The notes: generated by a model not told the origin, from the letters alone. A stretch of DNA of 64,000 nt from an uncultured Bacteroidota bacterium (GCA_902511755.1 CABXGL010000005.1:1-64000); one strand, 5' to 3'; shown: positions 16,850-27,924, counted from the stretch's first letter. Numbers and translations: made by a program.

Positions 16850-19224
16850 TCAAAGGAATAAGTTAAAATTTCATTTTCATCCCCAAAAACAGTAATTAAT
16901 TTATTTTTTTCATTATTTATAGTTATATCAATGTTGCTATTACCAAAAATGGGAAAATTGTCAATAGCGTCCCCTTTTATATCAAATAAATAAACTTTAC
17001 TTTCATCAAAATTAGTTATTGAAATAAATTCATTATTAAATAACTTTGGCTTAGAGTAATTTCCGTACTTAAGTTCTATATTCTTATTGTTAATATTTAA
17101 AATATTTTCAGATATATAAGCAGTGTTTTTATTATTACTAGTAATTGAATATTTTGATTCTAAAGGAAGAGGTTTTTTAGAAATTTTTCCATTTAAACTA
17201 ATTCTAATTAGATTATTATTGTTATCAATAGTTAATATTGAATTTTTATTAATATAAATTTCATTTCCAGAAACATTCAGATTTTCAGGAACTTTAATTC
17301 TAATATTTCCTCTTCTATCAGTAATATATAATTTTTTATCAGTATTTATTATTAAATAATCTTTAGAACCAATTCTAAAATGCTTAGGTGAATTAGTTAT
17401 TTTATATTTTATGTTATTTTTATTAAAACCCCTAACTATTTTCATTTTTGAGTCTAGCATTTTAATTTGATTTTCATAACAAATTAAAAAACGATAATTT
17501 TTATTTTTATCATAATCAAAAACTGAAAGGCCAAGAACTTTTGAATTTTTTTTATGGTTTATCTTCTTAACTTCTTTTCCATTTTTATCAAGAATGATAA
17601 AGCTTTCTTCAGTATTAAAGGCATACTGTAATCTACCGTTTTTATAAAGATCTATTTGGGTAATTTCACCAATTATTTTACTTTTCATATTCTTTTTCCA
17701 AATAACTTCTCCAATACTTGATATTAGGTACAAATTATTTTTATTGTCTTGAGTTAATAATTCCTTTTTCTTGGTAATGTAATTTGTCATCCACTTTGGT
17801 TTTAAAAAAATACCATCATTTAATTTTAAATTAAACAGAATCTTAGGCCCCAATGAATTAATTTCTTTTTCTGATTTTGATATACTATGAGTCTTATAAA
17901 TAATGTTTTCTTCCAGGGATAAGTGATTAATCCAAAAGCTATAATTTTCTTGTTTTAAATTGAAATCCTTAAATAAAATAGTATCAAATTGAGATAAATT
18001 ATAAATATTTAATAGATTACTTTTTTGTGGAATGTTATCATAATTTTTATTGAACCTTGAAGAATTAATTAATGTAGAATTATTTCTAAAATTTAATATA
18101 ATATTTTCAATGGAATTTTTATTATTAGATAAAATCAATATATTTTCAATTAATGTTCCATAATTTTTTTTTGAAATTTCAAAGTCAACGAATGGAATTT
18201 TAGTTTTAAATAATTTAGTATTGAATTTATAAACTTTGTTATTTCTGTAGATATAATCTGCTTTAAAATTATTCTGAATTAGCGATTCTAATAATCTATT
18301 GCTTTTAAAACTTATTGTAGAAATAGTGTCATTTTCATAAAATATTTTACCAATTTCATTTATATCATATAATAAAGAATCATTAATTGCTTTTTTGAGT
18401 TCATTTATAGAAATTTTGTTTTCTAGATTAGAAATAATTTTTGAGTGATTATATGCAATTCTTTTAAATTGTTTAAAATTAGATGGAATGATTTTATTTA
18501 TATTTGAAATGTTGGGATTTATATCTTTTAGAATATTAATTTTTTTAAAAATTGAATCATGTTGAAACCCTATTCCATTTAGTGTAAGTTTGTGTTGATT
18601 TAATTCAATATCAAATTGGATCCAATCAGAAATATTAGAATTATTAAATATCTTTCTAAGATTAGAATTTTTTAAATATTTTGAAAAATTGTTTGAAATA
18701 AATAAAGAAATATTTGAGTTAGAAATATTATATAGCTTTTTTAAATCACCACTTTTTTCAGTATATATATGATTGGAATTCCTTAATGAATTTTCAACTA
18801 ATAATTTACTTTTTGATTCTATATAAATTCCATTCTTAATCGTGTTATAATATTCATTATGTTCATTTAAAATTCTATTAATAGTAAATCCATTGTATTT
18901 TACAGAATCTTGAATATTGATATTATTAATTACATTATTTTGTTCTGAATATATAATAGATTGAATTTCATTTTTTCCAATTTTATGGTAACTAATTAGT
19001 ACAGGTTTATTGAAAAACTTTTTAGAAATGGAATCAGATTTATAATTTAATAAAGAATTAAAATTATTGTGAAAACTTTTTACATCAATTTCTTTTGTCG
19101 AGTTGTATTTGATTAATAATATAGGATTTGTAGGAACTAAATCAATTAGATCTAATTCTTTTTTAAAACTATTATCACAGTTAGTAATTAATAATAGCAA
19201 AAGAAATAGAGAGATTTTTTTCAT
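16846..19224 (-). CDS. Large lipoprotein with C-terminal beta-propeller-like repeats, unknown function
   Basis: A 792-residue protein that I cannot assign to a characterised family. It has a lipoprotein signal peptide ('LLLLLITNC', Cys at residue 16). Residues about 20-440 are Asn/Ser/Lys-rich and without clear motifs. From about residue 460 there is a series of spaced '..hhD..G.h' units: 'YLISSIGEVIWKKN', 'FIILDKNGKEVKKI', 'LYITDRRGNIRIKV', 'LIRISLNGKISKKP' and 'VYLFDIKGDAIDNFP'. That periodicity is what PQQ-like or other beta-propeller blades look like. It is probably anchored in the outer membrane. It sits upstream-adjacent to rnhB on the same strand and may be co-transcribed with it. Confidence 0.75.
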   Translation of the reverse strand: MKKISLFLLLLLITNCDNSFKKELDLIDLVPTNPILLIKYNSTKEIDVKSFHNNFNSLLNYKSDSISKKFFNKPVLISYHKIGKNEIQSIIYSEQNNVINNINIQDSVKYNGFTINRILNEHNEYYNTIKNGIYIESKSKLLVENSLRNSNHIYTEKSGDLKKLYNISNSNISLFISNNFSKYLKNSNLRKIFNNSNISDWIQFDIELNQHKLTLNGIGFQHDSIFKKINILKDINPNISNINKIIPSNFKQFKRIAYNHSKIISNLENKISINELKKAINDSLLYDINEIGKIFYENDTISTISFKSNRLLESLIQNNFKADYIYRNNKVYKFNTKLFKTKIPFVDFEISKKNYGTLIENILILSNNKNSIENIILNFRNNSTLINSSRFNKNYDNIPQKSNLLNIYNLSQFDTILFKDFNLKQENYSFWINHLSLEENIIYKTHSISKSEKEINSLGPKILFNLKLNDGIFLKPKWMTNYITKKKELLTQDNKNNLYLISSIGEVIWKKNMKSKIIGEITQIDLYKNGRLQYAFNTEESFIILDKNGKEVKKINHKKNSKVLGLSVFDYDKNKNYRFLICYENQIKMLDSKMKIVRGFNKNNIKYKITNSPKHFRIGSKDYLIINTDKKLYITDRRGNIRIKVPENLNVSGNEIYINKNSILTIDNNNNLIRISLNGKISKKPLPLESKYSITSNNKNTAYISENILNINNKNIELKYGNYSKPKLFNNEFISITNFDESKVYLFDIKGDAIDNFPIFGNSNIDITINNEKNKLITVFGDENEILTYSFD

Positions 19225-19264
19225 TTCGATTATATATGTAAAAGTAATGAACTAAAAATTCAAT

Positions 19265-19837
19265 TTATATTAATTTAAAACTTTTTCTATGATGTTTGGT
19301 TATGCCGTTTTTTAAAATTGCAATTTTGTGTTCCTTTGTTGGATAACCATTATTTTTAGACCAATTATATTGAGGAAATTTTTCAGATAATTTAATCATA
19401 TATTCATCTCTAGCAGTTTTTGCTAGTATAGATGCAGCAGCGATACTTGTGTATTTTGAATCTCCTTTAACAATACATTGATATGGAATTTTGTTTTTTG
19501 ATATAAAATAATTTCCATCTACTATAATAAATTTTGGTTTTGTTTTTAATTTACTTATAGCTTGATTCATAGCTAATATAGATGCATTTAAAATGTTTAT
19601 TTTCTCAATAGTTCTAACTGACACATTGGAAATCGCATAATCAATGGCATTATTTAGGATAACCTTTTTTAATAAAATCCTTTTCTTTAACGATAGTAAT
19701 TTGGAGTCGTTTAACATACTATGATTAAAATCTTTAGGTAAAATTACAGCTGCAGCTGTCACTGGTCCAGCTAGACAACCTCTTCCTGCTTCATCTGTTC
19801 CACATTCAATATTATTTGAAAAATACTGTTTTAACAT
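19265..19837 (-). CDS. rnhB: Ribonuclease HII
   Basis: RNase HII removes ribonucleotides from DNA and RNA from RNA-DNA hybrids. The 190 residues show the catalytic motif 'GTDEAGRGCLAGPVTAA' with the Asp-Glu pair near residues 15-16, a third Asp in 'IIVDGNYF', and the late 'SIAAASILAKTARDEYM' helix with the fourth acidic residue. Length is normal. It is divergent from the porin gene and is followed 40 bases later by the propeller lipoprotein gene. Confidence 0.97.
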   Translation of the reverse strand: MLKQYFSNNIECGTDEAGRGCLAGPVTAAAVILPKDFNHSMLNDSKLLSLKKRILLKKVILNNAIDYAISNVSVRTIEKINILNASILAMNQAISKLKTKPKFIIVDGNYFISKNKIPYQCIVKGDSKYTSIAAASILAKTARDEYMIKLSEKFPQYNWSKNNGYPTKEHKIAILKNGITKHHRKSFKLI

Positions 19838-19911
19838 TATTTTAATTTTAAATCAGCTATTAATAAAACATTAATACAAGGAAATATATAACTTTACCAC
19901 AAAGTAAATTA

Positions 19912-21891
19912 ATGAAATTTTATTCTTTTTTTATAATAATAATATTTAGCTCATTATCATTTTTATATAGTCAGGATAATGATTTTAATCAAGACCCTCA
20001 ATTAATAGAAGATGAAGTTGAAAAAAAAAATATTCTATTAAATAATTTTAAAAAGAAAAAAGATACTTTAAATTCTAGATTACCAAATATTAGTAAGTAT
20101 CTAATAATTGATTTTAATAGAGATTCAACTTATCTTGATACAACTCTCACGATAAAAAAACATTATAAATTTAATTACTTAAGAAGAGATAATTTTGAAC
20201 TTTTAAAATATTCAAATATTGGCCAAACATATAATGAATTAACACACAATTTTGATTTTTTGTCTTTTTTCCCAAAGTTTAGTTTTTCGTCAAAAAATCA
20301 TGCGTATTTAAAATCAAATGAGGTAAAATATTTTCAAGTTCCTACTCCTTTAACTGAATTGTTGTTCAAGACAGTTATGAAACAAGGCCAGCACACAGAT
20401 GCCTTTTTTTCATCTAATATTTCCGAAAAATTAAATTTTTCTATTGCTTTTAAAGGACTAAGGTCATTAGGGAATTATCAAAATATTCTTTCGGGATCAA
20501 AACAATTTAGATTCACAACTAAATATAATTCTTCAAACAATCGATATAATTTTAAACTTCATTTTGTAAGTCAAGGTTTTGAGAATCAAGAAAATGGCGG
20601 TTTGATTGCTGAATCAATTTCAAATTTTGAATCTAAAGATCCATTATTTAATGAAAGGTCAAAGCTTTCTGTTAAATTCGAGGATGCTGAAAATTATTTT
20701 TCTAGTAAAAGATATTATTTAGATCATCAATTCCTTTTAACGCGAAAGAAAGATTCTACTCAAAAAAATAGTTTTTCCATTGGCCATAGATTTGAATATG
20801 AAACTATAAACAATACTTACGAACAAGAGCAAGCATCTGAATTTTACGGCACGATTAAATCAGGCTTAAATGGAATAAATGATAAATCTGAGATTAAAAC
20901 AACTTTGAATGAATTTTATACTGATTTGAATTCTAATTTATTAGGAAAGATTCAGATTATTTATACTAATTACAATTATAAATATAAATCCAATTCTTTA
21001 TCAAATGAATCTGATGGTTTTAATCAGAATGAAAATGCACTATCTATTAAGTTTAATAGAAATATTTTTGGACATCATTTAAAAGCTATTGTAAGTAATG
21101 GTCTTTTTGGAGATAGGTTAGGTAATTTGATAAATACAACTATCGTTTCAAATAAACAAAAAGAATTGAAATATAAATTTGGTTTGAATATTTCTAGTAA
21201 ACATCCTGGATTTTATTATGAAACATATGGCAGCTCCTATAATAATCTAAACTGGAACAATAGTATAAAAAAAGAAAAAATTAGAAATGTTTTTTTAAAG
21301 TTTCAGTTTAATAAATTTGTTGATTTACGTATTGATTTAAGAACAATAGAAAATTATACATATTTTTCTTCTATAGCTACAACTTTACCATCCTCTATTG
21401 ACAAAACTTTAATTCCTGTAGTAAATCAGTTAGATTCAAGTTTATATTACTTGAAGTTAAAGTTGGATAAAGAATTTAAATTTGGAAAATTTGCAATAGA
21501 CAATTCATTTGTATACCAGAATGTTAATCAAAAAGGAGATTACTTAAACTTACCTGAATTTATTTCAAGGAACACCTTTTATTACTCTAATACAATTTTG
21601 AAAGGGGCGATGTTTTTTCAAACAGGTATAAGTTTAAAATATTTTTCTAAATACTTTGCTAATGAGTACAATCCCGCTTTAAGTTCATTTCATGTTCAAA
21701 ATCAAAAGAAAATAGGCGGATTTCCACTAATAGATCTATTTGTTAATGCAAAAATAAAACAGACTAGATTGTTTTTAAAAGCAGAGCATTTTAATTCTAC
21801 TTTTACAGGAAATAATTTTTATTCTTCACCATCTTATCCTTATAGAGATTTTATAATTAGATTTGGATTAGTCTGGAACTTTTTTAATTAA
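19912..21891 (+). CDS. Putative outer-membrane porin (Bacteroidota porin_10-like)
   Basis: A 659-residue protein with a signal peptide ('IIFSSLSFLYS' then Gln). The mature protein has many alternating hydrophobic/polar strands, aromatic residues at strand ends and a final 'RFGLVWNFFN', the C-terminal aromatic seen in outer-membrane beta-barrels. The 'YFQVPTPLTELLFKTVMKQGQ' segment near residue 135 resembles the conserved region of the Bacteroidota putative porin family that usually lies by rnhB. The transported substrate is unknown. It ends five bases before the convergent gltD. Confidence 0.82.
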   Translation: MKFYSFFIIIIFSSLSFLYSQDNDFNQDPQLIEDEVEKKNILLNNFKKKKDTLNSRLPNISKYLIIDFNRDSTYLDTTLTIKKHYKFNYLRRDNFELLKYSNIGQTYNELTHNFDFLSFFPKFSFSSKNHAYLKSNEVKYFQVPTPLTELLFKTVMKQGQHTDAFFSSNISEKLNFSIAFKGLRSLGNYQNILSGSKQFRFTTKYNSSNNRYNFKLHFVSQGFENQENGGLIAESISNFESKDPLFNERSKLSVKFEDAENYFSSKRYYLDHQFLLTRKKDSTQKNSFSIGHRFEYETINNTYEQEQASEFYGTIKSGLNGINDKSEIKTTLNEFYTDLNSNLLGKIQIIYTNYNYKYKSNSLSNESDGFNQNENALSIKFNRNIFGHHLKAIVSNGLFGDRLGNLINTTIVSNKQKELKYKFGLNISSKHPGFYYETYGSSYNNLNWNNSIKKEKIRNVFLKFQFNKFVDLRIDLRTIENYTYFSSIATTLPSSIDKTLIPVVNQLDSSLYYLKLKLDKEFKFGKFAIDNSFVYQNVNQKGDYLNLPEFISRNTFYYSNTILKGAMFFQTGISLKYFSKYFANEYNPALSSFHVQNQKKIGGFPLIDLFVNAKIKQTRLFLKAEHFNSTFTGNNFYSSPSYPYRDFIIRFGLVWNFFN

Positions 21892-21896
21892 TGACT

Positions 21897-23357
21897 TTAT
21901 ATTACTGATGGCAGGTCCCCTTTTTCTTTAGTTTCTAAATTAGATTTTCCCATTAAAAACTTATCTACTTGAAATGCAGCTTCCCTTCCTTCAGAAATAG
22001 CCCAAACAATTAAAGATTGTCCTCTTCTCATATCACCAGCCGAAAAAATATGCGAAATACTAGTTTGGTAATTTTTTGATATTATCTGATTCCTGTCATC
22101 AGTTTTAATTCCTAATTGTTCAACTAAACTTTTTTCATGACCAGTAAAACCTAAGGCTAACAAAACTAAATCGCATGGCCACAATTTTTCACTGCCTTCA
22201 ATTTCTTTTAAGTAAGATTTTTCTTCCGTATTTTTTATCCATTCCACTTCAATAGTTTTTAAACTTATAACATTCCCATTTTCATCACCTATAAATTCTT
22301 TAGTTAAGATACTCCATTGTCTTTTTATTCCCTCTTCATGGGAGGTTGATGTTTTTAGTATAAATGGCCAATAAGGCCACGGGTTTTCTTGAGTTCTTTC
22401 AGAGGATGGCTTAGACATTATTTCAAAGTTAGTGACAGATTTGGCACCTTGTCTATTTGATGTGCCGATACAATCTGAACCTGTATCTCCTCCTCCAATT
22501 ACAATTACATTTTTGCCATTGGCATTTAATTCATTTAAAGGCTTTTTTATACCATCAATTACCTGATTTTGTAATTTTAAAAAATCCATTGCTTGTTTTA
22601 TGCCATTTAATTTTGACCCTTTAATTGGAAGTTCTTTTTTAATTGTTGCTCCACCACAGAGCACAATAGAATCATAATTTTTCAATTTATTTATTGAAAA
22701 ATTTTTACCAACTTCTGCATTAGTGTTAAATCTTATTCCTTCTTTTTTAAGAATATTGATTCTTCTGTCTATATGGTGCTTTTCCATTTTAAAATCTGGA
22801 ATACCATATCTTAAAAGGCCTCCAATTTTAGCATCTCTTTCAAATACTTCAATTAAATGACCTGCTCTATTTAGTTGTTGAGCTGTAGCTAGTCCAGCAG
22901 GTCCTGAGCCAATTACAGCAATTTTTTTGCCAGTCCTTTTTGAAGGAATTATTGGCTTAATCCATCCCTCTTCAAAACCTCTTTCAATAATGTATTTTTC
23001 TATCAGTTCAATTGAAACAGGAGGATTAATAATTCCAAGGACACATGCAGCTTCGCATGGAGCAGGGCATAGCCTTCCAGTAAATTCAGGAAAATTGTTG
23101 GTTGAGTGTAAAATATCTAATGCTTTTTTCCACTCATTATTATAAACAGCATCGTTAAAATCTGGGATTAGATTTCCTAATGGACAACCACTATGGCAAA
23201 ATGGAACTCCACAGTCCATACATCTTCCACCTTGTTTTATTAATTTTGATTCAGAAGGCTTTATAGTAAATTCTTCGTAATTTTTCAATCTTTTTATTAC
23301 AGGAATATGTTTTTCCTCAATCCTATTATATTCAATAAATCCTTTTAGTTTTCCCAC
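21897..23357 (-). CDS. gltD: Glutamate synthase small subunit
   Basis: GltD supplies NADPH electrons to GltB in the GOGAT reaction. The 486 residues start with the two [4Fe-4S] cysteine clusters ('CMDCGVPFCHSGCPLGN' and 'CPAPCEAACVLG'). An FAD-binding 'GSGPAGLATAQQL' follows near residue 150 and an NADPH-binding 'GGGDTGSDC' near residue 290. The start codon is GTG, placed directly after the gltB stop with no spacer, so translation is coupled. Convergent with the porin gene. Confidence 0.97.
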   Translation of the reverse strand: MGKLKGFIEYNRIEEKHIPVIKRLKNYEEFTIKPSESKLIKQGGRCMDCGVPFCHSGCPLGNLIPDFNDAVYNNEWKKALDILHSTNNFPEFTGRLCPAPCEAACVLGIINPPVSIELIEKYIIERGFEEGWIKPIIPSKRTGKKIAVIGSGPAGLATAQQLNRAGHLIEVFERDAKIGGLLRYGIPDFKMEKHHIDRRINILKKEGIRFNTNAEVGKNFSINKLKNYDSIVLCGGATIKKELPIKGSKLNGIKQAMDFLKLQNQVIDGIKKPLNELNANGKNVIVIGGGDTGSDCIGTSNRQGAKSVTNFEIMSKPSSERTQENPWPYWPFILKTSTSHEEGIKRQWSILTKEFIGDENGNVISLKTIEVEWIKNTEEKSYLKEIEGSEKLWPCDLVLLALGFTGHEKSLVEQLGIKTDDRNQIISKNYQTSISHIFSAGDMRRGQSLIVWAISEGREAAFQVDKFLMGKSNLETKEKGDLPSVI

Positions 23358-26300
23358 TTAGTTAATAATTTCTGAGATTTTTTCTTTAGCCATTTTTTCT
23401 AATGCCAATTTAAATTCTACTGGCATTATTTTTACAAATTTTTTAGATTCATTTTTCCAATTATTTAAAAAGGTTTCAGCTAATTTACTTGAGGTATAGC
23501 TAAAGTGATTTTCAATTAATTTTCTAATCAAGTCTAAGTCTTGTTTGTTTGGATTTTCAAATTCTATCATTTCAGAATTAAAATTTCTTTTATCAAATTT
23601 TTCACATTTGTATATAAATGCAATTCCACCACTCATTCCAGCAGCAAAGTTTCTTCCAGTATTTCCTAGAATTAATGCTATTCCTCCAGTCATGTATTCA
23701 CATCCATGATCTCCAACTCCTTCAACTACAGCAGTAGCTCCAGAATTTCTTACACAGAATCTTTCACCCGCAATCCCATTGATATAAGCTTCACCAGAAG
23801 TTGCTCCATATAGTGCAACATTTCCTGTAATTATATTCTTATGGGAAATAAAAGTTGAATCTTTAGGTTTTTTTACAATAATTTTAGCTCCAGAAAGTCC
23901 TTTTCCAAAATAATCATTTGTATTACCATCAATTTTCATGGTGAGGCCTTTTGTACTAAAAGCTCCAAAACTTTGTCCAGCTGATCCTTTGAAATTAAGT
24001 TGTAATGTGTCATTAGGAAGACCTTTAGACCCATATAGTTTTGATATTTCATTACTTAAAATTGCACCTACTGTTCTATCTGTATTTTTAATTTTATAAT
24101 CCAGACTCATCTTTACTTTTTTTTCAATGGCTAAATTTGCCTCTGATAATATTTTGAAATCCATAACTTTTCCCAGATTGTGATCTTGTTTGGAATTGTT
24201 TTTTATTGAGACACTTTTTGAAACGTTAGGCTTATACAAAATATTTGAGAGATCAATTCCTTTGGTTTTATAGTTTTTTATTGCGTCCTCCATATTTATT
24301 TTTTGACTTTGGCCAACCATTTCATTTATGGTTCTAAAGCCAAGATTTGCCATTATTTCTCTTAATTCTTCAGCAACAAAATACATGAAGTTGATAACAT
24401 GTTCAGGTTTTCCTTTGAAATTTTTTCTTAATTCTGGATCTTGTGTAGCAATTCCTACTGGACAGGTATTCAAATGACATGCTCGCATCATTATACATCC
24501 AGAAGCTATTAGCGGTGCCGTTGAAAACCCAAATTCTTCAGCACCTAAAAGACAAGCTATTGCGACATCTCTTCCAGTTTTTAACTGTCCGTCGCATTCT
24601 AGCACAATCCTTCCTCTTAGATCATTCATTACTAATGTTTGTTGAGCCTCTGCAATTCCAAGTTCCCAGGGTAATCCAGCATGTCTTAGAGAAGTTAATG
24701 GAGAGGCACCCGTTCCACCATCAAATCCAGAAATAAGTATGACATCCGCTTTAGCTTTAGCTACACCAGCTGCTATTGTTCCAACTCCAACTTCTGAAAC
24801 AAGCTTAACATTAATTCTAGCTTGTCTATTAGCATTCTTTAAATCAAAAATTAATTGTGATAAATCTTCAATTGAATATATGTCATGATGGGGTGGAGGT
24901 GAAATTAATCCAACATATGGAGTTGAGTTTCTAACCTTAGCAATCATGGGATTAACTTTTGGGCCAGGTAATTGACCACCTTCTCCAGGTTTTGCTCCTT
25001 GAGCCATTTTTATTTGAATTTCTGAAGCATTTGTTAAGTAATGAGAACTTACTCCAAATCTACCAGATGCAACTTGTTTTATAGAACTGTTTTTCCAAAT
25101 ACCATTGTTTTCTTTTTTAAATCTTTTAGGATCTTCTCCTCCTTCTCCAGAATTACTTTTTCCTCCAATTCTATTCATTGCTATTGCTAAATTTTCATGA
25201 GCTTCCTTACTAATGGATCCATATGACATTGCTCCTGTTTTAAATCTTTTTACAATTTCTGTCCATGGTTCTACTTCATCAATAGGAATTGGATCATAAT
25301 TAATGAATTTGAGCATTCCTCTGATAGTCATTAATTGTTTGTTTTGTTTATTTATTAAATCAGAATAAACTTTGTATGTGTCAAATTTATCCTCTCTAAC
25401 AGATTGCTGTAATTTTGATATAGTTGAGGGGTTAAGTAAGTGAGCCTCTCCATTTCTTCTCCACCTATAGTTTCCTCCAATTTCAAGACTCATAAAAGAA
25501 TTTTGTTTTGAAAAAGCTTCCCTGTGTCTTTTAGAATGCTCTTTTTCTAAACTATAAAGTCCAATTCCTTGAATTCTGGTAGGTGTATTTGAAAAATATT
25601 TTTCTGTAAAACTTTTTCTTAGCCCTAAAGCTTCAAAAATTTGAGAACCTCTATATGAGTGAAGAGTTGAAATCCCAATTTTATTCATCACTTTTAAAAT
25701 ACCTTTTGCTATAGCCGTATTAAAGTTTTCAATACTAACTTTTAAGTTTTGATTTCCAAAAAATCCTTTTTTATGATGGAATTGAATAATTTCATTAACT
25801 AAATATGGATTTATTGCACTTGCTCCATATCCAAATAATATAGAGAAGTGATGTGGCTCTCTAGGTTCAGAGGACTCAATTACAATTCCAAATTTTGATC
25901 TTTTTTTAAGTTTCATTAATTGGTGATGAATATTTGAGCATGCTAATAAGATAGGAATAGCTCCAAATTTTTTACTTACCCCTCGATCACTTATTATTAT
26001 AATATTATAACCCTGATCAACTTTTTCGCTAACCTCAATAACCATTTTATCTAATGCTTCTTCTATTCCATTATGACCTTTATTTAATTCATATAAAGCA
26101 TTTATTGAGGCAGTTTTAAAATGATCATTTTTAATAAATTTAATTTTATCTAAATCTTCATTTGAGATAATAGGATTTTTTATTTTTAGTTTTTTTGCAT
26201 GATCTGGAATAATATCATAAATATTAAAATCACTTCCAATACCTAGACTTGTATCTGTAACTATTTCTTCTCTTATCCCATCTAATGGAGGATTAGTTAC

Positions 26301-27860
26301 TTGAGCAAAAAGTTGTTTAAAATAGTTAAATAGTAACTGATTTTTAGTTGATAGTACTGCTAAAGGGGTATCTGTTCCCATTGATCCAATAACTTCCTTT
26401 CCTGATATGCACATTGGTAGAATGATTGTTTTTAAATCTTCTTCAGTATATCCAAAAATTCTAAGTCTTGTTTCAAAATCTAGTTTTTCTAATGGAGTTA
26501 TATTTCCAGTATAAGGAACTTTCATTAATGGAAGAACATTTTCTTTAATCCATTTTCTATATGGATGTTTTGAAACGATTAAATTTTTGATTTCTTCATC
26601 TTCAATTATTCTACCTTCATTCATATCAACAAGAAACATTTTTCCAGGCTCTAGTCTACCATGTTTTTGAATGTTGCTAGGTTCAATTTCAACAACACCA
26701 GTTTCAGATGACATAATTACATAACCATCTTTTGTTACACTATACCTAGAAGGTCTTAGCCCATTTCTATCTAGTAAAGCTCCAATATATTTTCCATCTG
26801 TAAAAGGAATAGAAGCTGGTCCATCCCACGGTTCCATAATACAAGAATTAAATTCATAAAAAGCTTTCTTTTCATCTGACATTGAGTAATGTTTTTCCCA
26901 AGCTTCTGGGACTAATATCATCATCACTTCGGGTAAAGATCTACCCGTTGTTAAAAGTAATTCAACTACCATATCCATTTGGGCAGAATCTGATTTTTCT
27001 TTAAGAATAATTGGAAAAACTTTAGATAAATCTGAGCCAATGAAATCAGATTTCATTAATTCTTCTCTAGAATTCATTCTAGTAACATTCCCTTTTCTTG
27101 TATTAATTTCACCATTGTGACACATATATCTAAAAGGTTGAGCTAGATCCCAAGTTGGAAAAGTATTGGTTGAATATCTTTGATGAACTAATGCTAATTT
27201 TGTAACTAGATTAGGGTTAGATAGATCCAAATAAAATCGATCAATATCTTCAGGAATTAAGAGTCCTTTATAAATTAATGTTCTATTATGAAGGCTTGGA
27301 AAATAGAAATATTGTTTTTGTGATAGAGCAGAGTTGTAAATTTCATTTTCTGCAATTTTTCTTGCTACAAATAATTTAGTGTTAAACTCAGATTCAGATA
27401 ATTTTCTCCCATCCTTTCCAATAAAAACTTGTTTGATAGTTGGTTGAGTTTCTGCAGCAATTCTACCCACAACTTTTGAGTTTATAGGGACTTCTCTCCA
27501 TCCTATAATTGATAGATTTTGTTTTGATATTTCATTTTCAAAAACATTAATACAATATTTAGATTGATTAGTTTTTTTTGGAAGAAATAACATGCCTACT
27601 GCATATTCATAGGGATCAGGTAATTGAAATTCACATTCTTTTCTAAAAAAAACATCGGGAATTTCTATTAATATTCCTGCACCATCTCCAGTTTTACCAT
27701 CAGAACTTACTGCTCCTCTATGTTCTAAACATGTAAGAATATTTAAAGCTTTATGAATTATATCGTTTGTTTTTTCACCTTTTAGACTACATATAAATCC
27801 TGCCCCACAATTATCATGTTCAAATTCAGGAGAGTATAATCCTTGTTTTTTTGGAAGCAT
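23358..27860 (-). CDS. gltB: Glutamate synthase large subunit
   Basis: GltB makes two glutamates from glutamine and 2-oxoglutarate. The 1500 residues contain, in order, the class II glutamine amidotransferase domain (catalytic Cys in 'HDNCGAGFICSL' near residue 17), the central domain, the FMN-binding synthase domain ('GGKSNSGEGGEDPKRF', 'SGFDGGTGASPLTS') and the C-terminal beta-helix. The [3Fe-4S] ligands lie in 'CIMMRACHLNTCPVGIA'. The N-terminus before the Cys is a short propeptide, as usual. With gltD it forms a two-gene operon. The next gene upstream, nhaD, is divergent across a 200-base gap. Confidence 0.98.
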   Translation of the reverse strand: MLPKKQGLYSPEFEHDNCGAGFICSLKGEKTNDIIHKALNILTCLEHRGAVSSDGKTGDGAGILIEIPDVFFRKECEFQLPDPYEYAVGMLFLPKKTNQSKYCINVFENEISKQNLSIIGWREVPINSKVVGRIAAETQPTIKQVFIGKDGRKLSESEFNTKLFVARKIAENEIYNSALSQKQYFYFPSLHNRTLIYKGLLIPEDIDRFYLDLSNPNLVTKLALVHQRYSTNTFPTWDLAQPFRYMCHNGEINTRKGNVTRMNSREELMKSDFIGSDLSKVFPIILKEKSDSAQMDMVVELLLTTGRSLPEVMMILVPEAWEKHYSMSDEKKAFYEFNSCIMEPWDGPASIPFTDGKYIGALLDRNGLRPSRYSVTKDGYVIMSSETGVVEIEPSNIQKHGRLEPGKMFLVDMNEGRIIEDEEIKNLIVSKHPYRKWIKENVLPLMKVPYTGNITPLEKLDFETRLRIFGYTEEDLKTIILPMCISGKEVIGSMGTDTPLAVLSTKNQLLFNYFKQLFAQVTNPPLDGIREEIVTDTSLGIGSDFNIYDIIPDHAKKLKIKNPIISNEDLDKIKFIKNDHFKTASINALYELNKGHNGIEEALDKMVIEVSEKVDQGYNIIIISDRGVSKKFGAIPILLACSNIHHQLMKLKKRSKFGIVIESSEPREPHHFSILFGYGASAINPYLVNEIIQFHHKKGFFGNQNLKVSIENFNTAIAKGILKVMNKIGISTLHSYRGSQIFEALGLRKSFTEKYFSNTPTRIQGIGLYSLEKEHSKRHREAFSKQNSFMSLEIGGNYRWRRNGEAHLLNPSTISKLQQSVREDKFDTYKVYSDLINKQNKQLMTIRGMLKFINYDPIPIDEVEPWTEIVKRFKTGAMSYGSISKEAHENLAIAMNRIGGKSNSGEGGEDPKRFKKENNGIWKNSSIKQVASGRFGVSSHYLTNASEIQIKMAQGAKPGEGGQLPGPKVNPMIAKVRNSTPYVGLISPPPHHDIYSIEDLSQLIFDLKNANRQARINVKLVSEVGVGTIAAGVAKAKADVILISGFDGGTGASPLTSLRHAGLPWELGIAEAQQTLVMNDLRGRIVLECDGQLKTGRDVAIACLLGAEEFGFSTAPLIASGCIMMRACHLNTCPVGIATQDPELRKNFKGKPEHVINFMYFVAEELREIMANLGFRTINEMVGQSQKINMEDAIKNYKTKGIDLSNILYKPNVSKSVSIKNNSKQDHNLGKVMDFKILSEANLAIEKKVKMSLDYKIKNTDRTVGAILSNEISKLYGSKGLPNDTLQLNFKGSAGQSFGAFSTKGLTMKIDGNTNDYFGKGLSGAKIIVKKPKDSTFISHKNIITGNVALYGATSGEAYINGIAGERFCVRNSGATAVVEGVGDHGCEYMTGGIALILGNTGRNFAAGMSGGIAFIYKCEKFDKRNFNSEMIEFENPNKQDLDLIRKLIENHFSYTSSKLAETFLNNWKNESKKFVKIMPVEFKLALEKMAKEKISEIIN

Positions 27861-27924
27861 AAGTTTTATTGGAATTAATAAAAGTAAAGAATATAAGTCC
27901 TCTTAATAAACAATTTAACTCTAA

